Part shown: positions 1-9,201 of the stretch, piece after piece
Layout of the letters: every line of letters begins with the position of its first letter
Position numbering within the stretch: the stretch's first letter is position 1
Source of the DNA: Rhabdophis nuchalis
Taxonomy: Eukaryota > Chordata > Lepidosauria > Squamata > Natricidae
Direction of reading: 5' to 3'
DNA length: 64,000 nt
NCBI GenBank assembly: GCA_039707465.1
Contig: CM077644.1
Span: 98,072,375 to 98,136,374, forward strand
Program-made: the position numbers and the translations under genes
Notes under the pieces: model-generated
What the model saw: only the letters and a program-made list of their open reading frames with translations
What the model was told of the DNA's origin: nothing
Database searches by the model: none

Positions 1-951
1 TCATTTCTGACCTGTCTCTCTTATTATATTAACCCTGGAGAAAACCTGTAAATTGAATATTATTGCAAAGAATTGAAAATTGCTTTCATTTACTTATTTA
101 CACATTTATTTACTTAACTTAAAATCCCCCTCATTCTAGGAAGTGTACACATTTATTTAGTTAGTTAATACACTGTTGGGTTTGACAAACACTTAGAGCA
201 GTTTTTAGCAAAAATATTAATATCCATGGTAAAAGGACTCAAATTAATAAAGCATTAAAACATCCACAGTTAGGTTTTAAAATGAAATAGTTAAAACATA
301 TACGGATAGTCCTCAGTTATGTTAGTAATTGAGCCCACAATTTTGGTCGTAAACTGTGACAGTCGTAAAACAGATCACTATGTGACCAGACACCATTTTA
401 TGACCTGTTTGGCAGCAGCATTAAGCGAACATGACAGTCATAATGGGAATGCCATGGCATGAAACAAACCCATTGATCATTATGGGGAATTCTTTGCTGG
501 AAACTGAAAGTAAATGCCAGTTTCCAAATAAATAGGGATTCAAGATGTCTGCTCACATAGACGCTGCGGCTGGGCACTCCTTTTTTCAGTGTATAGTGTG
601 GATTGGATTCCCCCCACTCTCCTTGCTTGAACCCTGTGGGGCAAGGGGCATCTATAGTCAGCAAGACTTTATTTAGCCTTGGGAAAAGCTAGCCACAACA
701 TCATCCTTAAACATCTGTAGAAGGAGAATGCACAGAAGAGCTTAATGAAGTCAAGTTAGTTCCAACTGCCACTTAAGATGGCTGTACACATGGATGAACC
801 CTGTGGGACAAGGGCCATCTATATTCGGCAAGCCTTGTTACAAATTGGATTGAAATGTGAAAATACTATTACAGGCGATTTTGTATGTTCTCTTAAACTA
901 CCGGAGGAAACAGCAAGGCCCCTGGGGGAGCCATGGATTACTATCCCTGCA
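1..951. other. no gene recognised; possible old DNA-transposon remnant
   Basis: AT-rich DNA with no convincing coding region. Around 300-440 the sequence resembles the degenerate 'gatagtcctcagttatg' type of short repeat common in squamates, possibly a Tc1/mariner-like MITE, but I see no clean inverted repeat pair. A segment of about 40 bp at 630-668 recurs imperfectly at 796-834 (both contain 'gaaccctgtggg'). Confidence 0.4.
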
Positions 952-1043
952 AGGAGGAGGAGGAGGAGGAGGAGGAGGAGGAGGAGGAGGAGGAGGAGGA
1001 GGAGGAGGAGGAGGAGGAGGAGGAGGAGGAGGAGGAGGAGGAG
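952..1043 (+). repeat. (AGG)n trinucleotide array
   Basis: About 31 uninterrupted copies of a GGA/AGG triplet, purine on the plus strand. Any frame through it translates to homopolymers (Arg, Gly, Glu or their antisense counterparts), so the open frames that cross it are artefacts. Confidence 0.97.
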
Positions 1044-1165
1044 AAAACGGAGACACAGGAAGAGAAAGAGAGGATGTTTTGCAGGTGCTTTTTTTAAGCT
1101 GAGTAGGTTTCCACACAAGCCTTAATTCCAAGTGTATTTCTTACCAATTCAAGATCTCTTTCTAA

Positions 1166-1407
1166 CAAAATGGATGAATTAAGGCTACATATTGCAAAGC
1201 CTAAATACATCAAGAACTGCTGGGTTTTGCTAATCACCGAAGCTTGGCTTCAATCACTCATTCTGGATGCAGCTGTTGAGCTGGAAGGCTACTTAGCTCA
1301 CTGGCAGGACAGGAATAGTGAATCCGGCAAGAGCAAAGGTTTAAGCCTTTATGTGAACAAAAGCTTGTACACTGAAGACGGCATTTAATTTCATTGTACC
1401 ATGTGCA
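1166..1407 (+). pseudogene. LINE endonuclease fragment (CR1/L2/Rex-type superfamily)
   Basis: The plus frame beginning near 1170 encodes a peptide with 'LLITEAWL' followed after about 35 residues by 'SGKSKGLSLYVN'. This spacing matches the N-terminal part of the apurinic-type endonuclease of CR1/L2/Rex-like non-LTR retrotransposons, where a TETWL-like motif precedes a GGG(V/L)xxYV-like motif. Only about 70 codons remain before a stop at 1386, far short of a roughly 900-residue polyprotein, so this is a dead fragment. A solo LTR begins directly downstream and may have separated it from its continuation. The clade assignment is inference from motif pattern only. Confidence 0.5.
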
Positions 1408-1412
1408 ATGAC

Positions 1413-1883
1413 TGTTGAGGGATGTCTTTGTTGGGAGACAGAAAAGCTGTGCAGTGAAATATGCAGCTAGAGAAACGTTGCTAGTAAAACAAATAGTAAA
1501 CCAGACACTGTTAGTAAAACAAAATAGCTTTACTGGTGTTATAAAACTAAACTACCGCTTCACAGGCAGTGATAGTAAAGTGAGTCAAACAAAGTCCTTA
1601 ACAAACTAACAATTGCTTACAGTCAGCAATCCACAATTCTTCCTTCTTCAAACACAGTCAGTCACGGCACATGAGCAGATAGCAAACAGTAGAGATATCA
1701 GCAAAGAGATACGATCCAGCAGAGAGAGCGATTGTGTTCTGCTGACTTCCTCTTATAGTGGAGATAATTACAGTCTCCAATTACAGTTTCTAATTGCATT
1801 CCAACAATCTTAAAGCCACAATGGCCATTTGTCATCAGGATAGTATATATTGACTACCCAACACTAGGAGTATACTCTTAACA
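1413..1883 (-). mobile_element. solo LTR (471 bp)
   Basis: A TG...CA-bounded segment flanked by the 5-bp direct repeat 'atgac' at 1408-1412 and 1884-1888. This is the size of target duplication made by Ty3/Gypsy or retroviral integrases. Read on the minus strand it starts 'tgttaagagtatac' and has a TATA-like 'ctataagagg' in its middle, which sets the orientation. No internal coding region is present, so it is the product of LTR-LTR recombination or an incomplete copy. The family is not identified. Confidence 0.65.
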
Positions 1884-1892
1884 ATGACACTG

Positions 1893-2029
1893 AACTAAAC
1901 TAAACTAAACTAAACTAAACTAAACTAAACTAAACTAAACTAAACTAAACTAAACTAAACTAAACTAAACTAAACTAAACTAAACTAAACTAAACTAAAC
2001 TAAACTAAACTAAACTAAACTAAACTAAA
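1893..2029 (+). repeat. (TAAAC)n pentanucleotide array
   Basis: About 27 copies of TAAAC in an essentially perfect tract beginning right after the solo-LTR target duplication. Confidence 0.97.
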
Positions 2030-2841
2030 TTTGGCAATAAATGCAGGCAAGTTGATGAACATCCAAAATGCAATCACATGACTATGGAGGGCCCACAGAA
2101 ATTAGAACTTCAAATCTGGTTTGAAAGTCTCTATTTTGGGGTCTGCCATATCTTCATATAGTCCTTAGGTGAACCAATTGTAAGTTGAGAGCTATTGTAA
2201 GACATGAACAACAAAAATAGCCTAATGGCATTCTGCTACTAAAGTAGGGGTCAGCAATCTACAGCTCTAGAGCCACATGTGGCTCTTTAATTCCTCTGCT
2301 GTGGCTCCCTGTTGTTCAAAATATGCATCACAACTGCCAATGTGTGACACCTTCTGGCACATTATTTATTGAGTTCTTCAACCCCCAGTAGGCCAACCAT
2401 GGTTAAATCCAAGAAAAGAAAAGTTTCAGAAGAAAACACAATGTTTATTTCAATTACATATACTGTGGTACCTCGCTTCACGAACGCCTCTCTTCACGAC
2501 CAATTTGGATTACGACCAAAAATTTCCCAAAAAATGTGCTCCGCTGCACGAACTCCGCCTCGCTGCACGAACGGAAAAGTTCGTAAAAATACGCTCCGCT
2601 GCACGAACTCCGCCTCGCTGCACGAACTCTGCCTCGCTGCACGAACTCCGCCCTCGCATCATGAACAGAAAAGTTCGTAAAAATGCTCGGATTCACGAAC
2701 CCCGCCTCGCTTCACGAACCGGAGCTGCGGACATTTTATCTACGAACGGATTTCCTTTTTGTCACATGGTTGCGACTTCCTTCCTGTACGAACGTTCGTG
2801 GAGAGAGACACAGACAAAGACACAGAGAAGCTGACTGCAAA

Positions 2842-5250
2842 ATGGCTCCCAGGAAGCGTGGTGGAAAGAGGAAAGTGCGGAGCAGCAATGCAGGTGACAA
2901 TTTGCAAACTGGGAATGCAAGTGGTGATGTTGTGCAAGCTGGGAATGCAGGACTTGCTGTGCCACCTGGGAATGCAGGACTTGCTGTGCCACCTGGGAAT
3001 GCAGGACTTGCTGTGCCACCTGGGAATGCAGGACTTGCTGTGCCACCTGGGAATGCAGGACTTGCTGTGCCACCTGGGAATTCAGGGCTTGCTGTGCCAC
3101 CTGGGAATGCAGGACTTGCTGTGCCACCTGGCAATTCAGGGCTTGCTGTGCCACCTGGGAATGCAGGACTTGCTGTGCCACCTGGGAATGCAGGACTTGC
3201 TGTGCCACCTGGGAATGCAGGACTTGCTGTGCCACCTGGGAATGCAGGACTTGCTGTGCCACCTGGGAATGCAGGACTTGCTGTGCCACCTGGGAATGCA
3301 GGACTTGCTGTGCCACCTGGGAATGCAGGACTTGCTGTGCCACCTGGGAATTCAGGGCTTGCTGTGCCACCTGGGAATGCAGGACTTGCTGTGCCACCTG
3401 GGAATGCAGGACTTGCTGTGCCACCTGGGAATGCAGGACTTGCTGTGCCACCTGGGAATGCAGGTGACAAGGATGTGCAGCGCAAGCATGGTGGAAAGAA
3501 GAAAGTGCGGAGAAGCAATGAAAGTGCCAGCAAGGCTGGGAAGAAAATAACCATTGAGCTGAAGAAGGAGATTGTGGAAAAGCATGACCGTGGCATTCGT
3601 GTGACTGATCTGGCCTCGGAGTACAAGATGCCAAAGTCAACAATCTCAACTATTTTAAAAAACAAAGCCGCCATCAAAGGAGCTGATGTTGCTAAAGGCG
3701 TAACAAGATTCAGCAAGCAGAGGACGCAAGTGCTGGAAGAGGTGGAAAAACTTTTGTTGGTGTGGGTGAATGAGAAACAGCTGGCAGGTGATAGCGTTAG
3801 TGAAACTATGATCTGTGAGAAAGCCAGGAGATTGCAAAGTGATTTAGTGCAAGGAAGCCCCTCTACAAGTGCCACGAGTGACGAATTTAAAGCCAGTAGG
3901 GGGTGGTTTGAAAAATTCCGCAGGAGAAGTGGCATCCACAGTGTGATTAGACATGGTGAGGCTACCAGCTCTGACAAGGCCGCAGCAGAAGCCTACAAGG
4001 TGGAATTTGCAGAATTCATGGCGACAGAAGACTACGTCGCTCAACAAGTCTTCAACTGTGACGAAACAGGGCTCTTCTGGAAAAAAATGCCAAACAGAAC
4101 CTACATCACGCAGGAGGAAAAGGCACTACCAGGGCACAAGCCCATGAAGGACAGATTGACCCTTTTGCTGTGTGCCAATGCAAGCGGCGATCTGAAAATT
4201 AAACCACTACTGGTTTACCATTCCCAGACCCCTCGTGCATTTAGGGAACAAAATGTCAACAAGGCCAGACTGCCCGTCATGTGGAAAGCTTGGGTGACAA
4301 GGCAGTTGTTCATGGAATGGCTGCACGAGGTGTTTGCACCCACTGTCAAAAAGTATCTCTCTGATAACCAGCTGCCTGAAAGGTGCCTTCTTCTAATGGA
4401 CAATGCCCCAGCACACCCTCCAGTCTTGCTGGATGATATGGATGCTGAGTATGACTTCATCAGGGTGAAGTTCCTCCCCCCCAACACAACACCACTTCTG
4501 CAACCAATGGACCAGCAAGTCATCTGCAACTTCAAGAAGCTGTACACAAAGGCGCTCTTCACTAGGTGCTATAATGTCACTGAAGAGACGTCCTTGACTT
4601 TAAAAGAGTTCTGGAAGAAACATTTCAATGTTGTCCACTGCATTAACCTCATTGACAAAGCCTGGCAAGAGGTCACTCCCCGAACCCTAACTTCAGCCTG
4701 GAGGAAACTGTGGCCAGAATGTGCCACTGAACAGGAACAGGAACATGACATAGACCTAGAAGGGTCTGACACAGAGGTAGTGGACGAAATTGTGTCCATG
4801 GGCAAGAGTATGGGTCTGGACGTTGACGGTGCTGATGTGGAAGACCTTGTTGAGGAACATAGGGAGGAGCTGACCACTGAGGAACTTTCTGAACTCCACA
4901 GTGAGCAGCGAAAGGCACTTCTTGAGGAGCATTCAACAGAGGAGGAGGAAGAGAGGGAGGAGGTTACCAGTGATGCCATAAAAGCCATTATGGTAAAATG
5001 GCATGAGTGCCATGATTTCTTTGAAAAGCACCACCCCAACATAACTGTCACGAACAGAGTGTTAAATCTCATGGATGATAATGTGGTCTCTCATTTCCGG
5101 AAGGTTTTGCAGCGCAGGAAAAGACAAGTGACATTGGACAGATTTTTCAGCAAAACTGAGCCTGCAGCTAAGAGACAAAGGAGAGAGGAAAGCCCTGAAG
5201 AAGATCCCCTTGATGTCCTTATGGAGGGGGACTCTCCTTCCAAACAATAA
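2842..5250 (+). CDS. Tigger/pogo-like transposase with N-terminal 9-residue repeats
   Basis: An open frame of 802 codons from the ATG at 2842 ('aaaATGGCTCCC'). The frame is open from 2683, but this ATG begins the basic segment MAPRKRGGKRK, so I prefer it. Layout: basic N-terminus; residues about 34-205 are 19 tandem GLAVPPGN(A/S) units; a second basic segment resembling the first; a psq/CENP-B-type helix-turn-helix near 236-280; a second DNA-binding segment near 307-367 ending SRGWFEKFRRRSG; then a DDE_1 catalytic domain. Catalytic aspartates are visible at about D407 (NCDETG), D520 (LLMDNAPAH) and D557 (QPMDQ), a DD36D spacing typical of pogo/Tigger. The C-terminal third is acidic with a basic tail. 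Known members of this family cut and paste DNA at TA sites. No stop or frameshift is seen. The repeat tract is unusual for the family. Confidence 0.88.
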   Translation: MAPRKRGGKRKVRSSNAGDNLQTGNASGDVVQAGNAGLAVPPGNAGLAVPPGNAGLAVPPGNAGLAVPPGNAGLAVPPGNSGLAVPPGNAGLAVPPGNSGLAVPPGNAGLAVPPGNAGLAVPPGNAGLAVPPGNAGLAVPPGNAGLAVPPGNAGLAVPPGNAGLAVPPGNSGLAVPPGNAGLAVPPGNAGLAVPPGNAGLAVPPGNAGDKDVQRKHGGKKKVRRSNESASKAGKKITIELKKEIVEKHDRGIRVTDLASEYKMPKSTISTILKNKAAIKGADVAKGVTRFSKQRTQVLEEVEKLLLVWVNEKQLAGDSVSETMICEKARRLQSDLVQGSPSTSATSDEFKASRGWFEKFRRRSGIHSVIRHGEATSSDKAAAEAYKVEFAEFMATEDYVAQQVFNCDETGLFWKKMPNRTYITQEEKALPGHKPMKDRLTLLLCANASGDLKIKPLLVYHSQTPRAFREQNVNKARLPVMWKAWVTRQLFMEWLHEVFAPTVKKYLSDNQLPERCLLLMDNAPAHPPVLLDDMDAEYDFIRVKFLPPNTTPLLQPMDQQVICNFKKLYTKALFTRCYNVTEETSLTLKEFWKKHFNVVHCINLIDKAWQEVTPRTLTSAWRKLWPECATEQEQEHDIDLEGSDTEVVDEIVSMGKSMGLDVDGADVEDLVEEHREELTTEELSELHSEQRKALLEEHSTEEEEEREEVTSDAIKAIMVKWHECHDFFEKHHPNITVTNRVLNLMDDNVVSHFRKVLQRRKRQVTLDRFFSKTEPAAKRQRREESPEEDPLDVLMEGDSPSKQ
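2943..3455 (+). repeat. in-frame 27-bp minisatellite, 19 copies
   Basis: Unit 'gaatgcaggacttgctgtgc' plus 'cacctgg', tandem from 2943 to 3455, exactly 19 x 27 bp. Three units (6th, 8th and 16th) share the variant 'gaattcaggg', and one has an extra g-to-c change. Because 27 is divisible by three, copy-number changes keep the transposase frame open. All six frames through it are open, which explains several long spurious antisense open frames. Confidence 0.97.
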
Positions 5251-5342
5251 CCGCCTCCCACCTGCCTTCATCCATGCCAGAAGTCATCTCAAGCAAGCTT
5301 GGTGTTCTCTCTTTACTGTGTACTGTACATACATTACCATAC

Positions 5343-5830
5343 TGTACAAATGTGTTTTGTGATTTGTTTCATATGTTGGGGTGCTTCTATAACCTTAAAA
5401 CCAGGTCAGAAGTGTACAAATGTGTTTTGTGATTTGTTTCATATCTTGGGGTGCTTCTATAACCTTAAAACCAGGTCAGAAATGTACAAATGTGTACTTT
5501 TTGCATATGTTGGGGTGCTTCTATAACCTTAAAACCAGGTCAGAAGTGTACAAATGTGTTTTGTGATTTGTTTCATATCTTGGGGTGCTTCTATAACCTT
5601 AAAACCAGGTCAGAAATGTACAAATGTGTAATTTTTGCATATGTTGGGGTGCTTCTATAACCTTAAAACCAGGTCAGAAGTGTACAAATGTGTTTTGTGA
5701 TTTGTTTCATATCTTGGGGTGCTTCTATAACCTTAAAACCAGGTCAGAAATGTACAAATGTGTAATTTTTGCATATTTTGGGGTGCTTCTAAAACCACAA
5801 TACAGTACAAGGTGAGAACTGTACAAATGT
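5343..5830 (+). repeat. tandem repeat in the Tigger 3' untranslated region
   Basis: About seven units beginning 'gtacaaatgtg' and containing 'ttggggtgcttctataacct' and 'aaaccaggtcagaa'. A 70-bp form and a shorter 62-64-bp form (with 'ttttgcatat' replacing 'gtgatttgtttcat') alternate, which suggests a higher-order unit of about 132 bp. The last units decay. It lies between the transposase stop and the right inverted-repeat region. Confidence 0.9.
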
Positions 5831-6389
5831 GTCTTGTAATTTTTTTCATATTTTGGGTGCTTCAAAAACCAAAAAACAAGGTCGGAACGGATTAACCGGA
5901 TTTACATTGAACCCTATGGGAAACTGTGCCTCTCTTCACAACCAATTCGCAACGCGAACAGAGTCCGTTCAAGATTCACGACCCAAAAACAAGGTCGGAA
6001 CGGATTAACCGGATTTACATTGAACCCTATGGGAAATTGTGCCTCGCATCACGACCAATTCGGATCGCGAACAGAGTCAGTTCACGAATTAAGTTCGTGA
6101 AGCGAGGTACCACTGTACTAGTTGTGTCACCTCTCAGGAAATAGGCAGGCATGGGAAGGGTTTTGTGTTTTCTTTTCTGTAGGAAATGGGTCCAAATGGC
6201 TCTTTGAGTATTTAAGGTTACCGACCCCTGTACTAGAGAAAGCCCTGTCAAAATGTTTTGTCTTCAAGGATACAGAATTATGTTGGAGCCATTTAGTTCC
6301 TTTGTTTTTCTTATTTTTTTCCTTATTTTATCTGGCTTAGAGTAGACTGTATTTGGTATAATGTTGTTTATCTTGGAAGGGAATTGTGT

Positions 6390-7197
6390 ATAAAAAGGGT
6401 GTTGAGACTCTGGAAAGAGTGCAGAGAAGAGCAACAAAGATGATTAAAGGTAAAGGTTCCCCTCGCACATATGTGCTAGTCATTCCCGACTCTAGGGGGT
6501 GGTGCTCATCTCCGTTTCAAAGCTGAGGAGCCAGCGCTGTCCGAAGACATCTCTGTGGCCATGTAGCCAGCATGACTAAATGCTGAAGGCACACAGAATG
6601 CTGTTACCTTCCCACCAAAAGAGGGTCCTATTTTTCTACTTGCATTTTTACATGTTTTCAAACTACTAGGTTGGCAGAAGATGGGACCAGTAATGGGAGC
6701 TCACTTTATTGTGCAGTACTAGGAATTCGAACCACTGAACTGCCGAACTCAACACTCAGGCATCACGTTCCTACAAAGATGATTAGGATATTGGAAATTA
6801 AAACATACAAAAAGTGGTTGCAAGAATTTGATATGTCTATTTTAATGAAGAGAAGGATTAGAAGTTACATCATAGCAATGTTCCAATTCCTTAGGGGCTG
6901 CCACAAAGAAGAGAGAGGTCAACCTACTTTCCAAAGCACATGAAGCAGGACAAAAAGAAATGAATGGAAACTAATCAACGAGAGAACTAACCTAGAACAA
7001 AGAAGAAATTTCCTGACAGCACAATTAATCAGTGGAACATTTGCCTCCAGAAGTTGTGGGTGCTCCAACAATGGAAGCTTTTAAGAAGACATTGGACAAC
7101 CATTTGACTGAAGTGGTATATGGTTTCTTGCCTGAGCAGGGGGCTGGACTAGAAGACCTCCAAGGTCCCTTCCAATTCTGTTATTCTGTTATATAAC
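6390..7197 (+). pseudogene. CR1 LINE 3' end, interrupted by a SINE
   Basis: The left part (6390-6446, 'gagactctggaaagagtgca') and the right part (6773-7197) are contiguous in other CR1 copies of this window. They encode the C-terminal region with the pattern ERxQRRATKMIxxxETK...LKRR..G..I..FxxLRGCHKEE. The 3' end is the usual 'gaagacctccaaggtccctt...ctgttattctg' tail. The frame is broken by small indels, and the SINE insertion at 6447-6772 splits it. Known full CR1 elements encode an endonuclease-reverse transcriptase; only the C-terminus and 3'UTR remain here. Confidence 0.82.
6447..6772 (-). mobile_element. Sauria-type SINE inserted in CR1
   Basis: Antisense SINE whose 3' tail reads 'aaaggtaaaggttcccctcg' on the plus strand, followed by 'gactctagggggtggtgctc'. 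This BovB-like tail is characteristic of Sauria SINEs. The tRNA-like head is at the right, around 6715-6770 ('aggaattcgaaccactgaac'). It is flanked by the 13-bp direct repeat 'acaaagatgatta' at 6434-6446 and 6773-6785, so it arrived by target-primed reverse transcription into an existing CR1. Confidence 0.85.
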
Positions 7198-7344
7198 TTC
7201 ACACAAACACACAGACACATAGACACACACACACACACACACACACGTGTGTGTGTATCAGAAAATATTACTTTCTGAAACTAGAATTAGCTCCCTGATT
7301 CTGTCAACCATTCTGCTGCCAGTTTCTTGAAACATTTTTCGCAC
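7198..7344. repeat. (CA)n / (GT)n microsatellite and short unique DNA
   Basis: Between the CR1 3' end and the L2 fragment, a CA run at about 7223-7246 continues into GT at 7246-7257. Nothing else is recognised. Confidence 0.85.
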
Positions 7345-7940
7345 AGTCACTCACGCGCTTGTGACATCCTGGCTAGACTACTGCAATGCTCTCTACATGG
7401 GGCTCCCCTTGGGGTGCACCCGAAGACTACAGCTGGTCCAGAATGCGGCCGCGCAGGCGATCTTGGGAACGTCTAGGTATTCCCATGTAACACCGCTCCT
7501 GCGCGAGCTGCACTGGTTATCCGTGGTCTTTCGGGTGCACTTCAAGGTGTTGATTACTATCTTTAAAGCGCTCCATGGCAGGGGACCTAGCTACCTGCGA
7601 GACCGCATCCTACCTCATACATCCCTGCGGCCGATCCGCTCCCACAGAGAGGGACTTCTCCGGGTGCCGTCCACTAGGCAATGCCAGCGGGTGACGCCCA
7701 GGGGAAGGGCCTTCTCTGTGGTGGGCCCAACCCTCTGGAACGACCTACCCCCTGACCTCAGAACAACTACGGACCTCCGCGCCTTCCTCCAGAAATTAAA
7801 GACACTCCTGTTTCATCAGGCCGGCTTGGCCTAAGTTATTTACCTAGCCTACAGTCTGTACAATAAATTGTTTTAATTGGGTTTTAAATGGGATTATGTT
7901 AATATACTTAATCTATTTTGTGGGCTGATGTCAGAAATCT
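7345..7940 (+). pseudogene. L2-clade LINE, C-terminal fragment and 3'UTR
   Basis: The open frame 7361-7834 (157 residues) carries SWLDYCNALYMGL, LQLVQNAAAQ and LLRELHWL, the signature of the region after the reverse transcriptase in L2-clade LINEs. It ends with LWNDLPPDLR and HQAGLA. It is 5'-truncated within the element (the full protein is near 1000 residues), so it cannot encode a working enzyme, although this piece has no stops. A 3'UTR of about 100 bp follows. It belongs to the same subfamily as the copy at 40829, and differs from the copies at 13524 and 21847. Confidence 0.8.
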
Positions 7941-8737
7941 AAAGTAGGGCATCCTTAACAGATGACTTCCCAACTTCTTGAAAATATCCATATTTTTTCA
8001 AAATAGTTCAGAAGTAATAAAAAAGAACCCTACCAAAATACTTAGATTGGCACGGGAACATGTATCTTTTTCTAGGCTGAATGCCACATGGTTTTTGAAT
8101 GATATGTCAGACAACAGAAACCAAGGACCAATTTTTTTAAAAAACTGGGGGAACTAGCAATACCTTTGATGATTTTTAATTATGTCCCAAAAATTTCGCT
8201 TCATTGTATTACGAAAAAATAAATAACATTTACAGTAAGAGAAAATATCCTGAATTACAGGAAAAAATGCTTATCAAATGCAGATAGATGGAAAAGGAAC
8301 CATACAGATAAATACATTAAGAAAATATCTATGAAAATGTATACACTTAATGCAACAATTTTTACAATTATTATTGGAAACTGCTGCAATGCCACCCAAA
8401 CATATTCTAATGTGGCTGGTAATATTGTGGTCTCAGTGAGATTACTGACCCATAGTCTATTTCTTTTTGTTCAAAATTTGGCCTGTCCGTATGAACCTAT
8501 ACATCTGCTTTATGATAATGTTGACAATTGTCATACTTTGCCTCATCTTTGTTCACCTTTGGAAATGGTTTCCAAATCTGAGCTAAAAGCTTTCAGCATT
8601 TGTTGCAGTGCTTTAAGTTTAAGTCTGCCTAGAATTCAATAGAACCCTGGAAAAAGGGACTGGGTTGAAATAGGCAGTTATGGTGGAATAACTTTTAGTT
8701 CTTCAAACACTCATAACTTTCGATTCGTCATGCATAC
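7941..8737. other. no feature recognised
   Basis: AT-rich DNA with short open frames of no recognisable content, including one of 103 codons at 8331-8642 that lacks any family motif. I see no repeat boundaries. Confidence 0.5.
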
Positions 8738-8745
8738 CTCTAGAT

Positions 8746-9193
8746 CAGGGGTCCTCAAACTTTTTAAACAGGCGGCCGATTCATGGTTCCTCAAACTGTT
8801 GGGGGTGGGGCATACCAGCTGGGTGTATGTGGCTAGGTGGTCATGTGACTGGGTGCACGTGGCCAATTTAACAGTGCTTGCTGTAGTTGCCCCTACCCTA
8901 CTCACCCACCGGCCCTAGATCATGTGGCTGCACTGGTGAGATCACCCATCAGTCAGCTGGTCCTCCCATGCACCATTCAGCATCATCTTTGGCAGCAACC
9001 GTGTGATCAGAAGTGCAGCTAAACTGTTGAAATAACTAACCAGAAGTGCAGCTGGAATGGATGCTGGCTGTAAGATAAGGCCGATGGTGATGGATGGGGC
9101 GAGGGGCGGGGCTGAATCGCACCACTCCACGAGCTGCATACTTTACATTGGCGGGCCATATCCAGCCCGCAAGCCGTAGTTTGAGGATCTATG
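8746..9193. mobile_element. non-autonomous hAT element A (448 bp)
   Basis: Ends 'caggggtcctcaaactttt' and 'cgtagtttgaggatctatg' form imperfect inverted repeats. The flanking 8-bp direct repeat is 'ctctagat' at 8738-8745 and 9194-9201. It is non-coding. The inner right end contains 'gcgggccatatccagcccgc'. The target fits the nTCTAGAn preference reported for some hAT groups. Confidence 0.85.
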
Positions 9194-9201
9194 CTCTAGA
9201 T

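Larger units (their letters stand above)
2463..6115 (+). mobile_element. complete Tigger/pogo-type DNA transposon (3653 bp)
   Basis: The element is bounded by inverted repeats of at least 23 bp: 'ctgtggtacctcgcttcacg' at the left and the complement of 'cagtggtacctcgcttcacg' at the right, differing at the second base. It sits in a TA dinucleotide (2461-2462 and 6116-6117), the target used by the pogo/Tc1 group. Just inside the left end, 'ctccgcctcgctgcacgaa' recurs several times (2535-2655). Inside the right end a block of about 110 bp is present twice (5876-5985 and 5988-6100). Both ends and the transposase frame are intact, so it may be, or until recently was, autonomous. The family name is inferred from the inverted repeats and transposase motifs. 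Confidence 0.88.
2237..6238. mobile_element. non-autonomous hAT element split by a Tigger insertion
   Basis: The outer element starts at 2245 ('taggggtcagcaatc') and ends at 6230 ('ggttaccgacccctg'), forming imperfect terminal inverted repeats. It is flanked by 8-bp direct repeats 'tactaaag' (2237-2244) and 'tactagag' (6231-6238), with one mismatch. An 8-bp duplication with CAGGGGTC-like ends is diagnostic of hAT. Without the Tigger insert the element is about 330 bp and non-coding; it carries the words 'gagccacatgtggctcttt' near its left end and 'ggctctttgag' near the right end. The insertion order shows that the hAT is older than the Tigger. Confidence 0.8.

Noticed and set aside
778..1131. 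Long open frames with poly-Arg, poly-Leu, poly-Gly or poly-Pro
   Set aside because: They come from the (AGG)n array; no codon structure outside it.
2943..3455. CRISPR-like regular repeats
   Set aside because: The units are directly tandem without unique spacers, and lie in a eukaryotic transposase gene.
2736..3977. Antisense and alternative-frame open frames of 260-413 codons over the Tigger N-terminus
   Set aside because: The 27-bp repeat is open in all six frames; the sense frame continues into conserved transposase motifs, the others do not.
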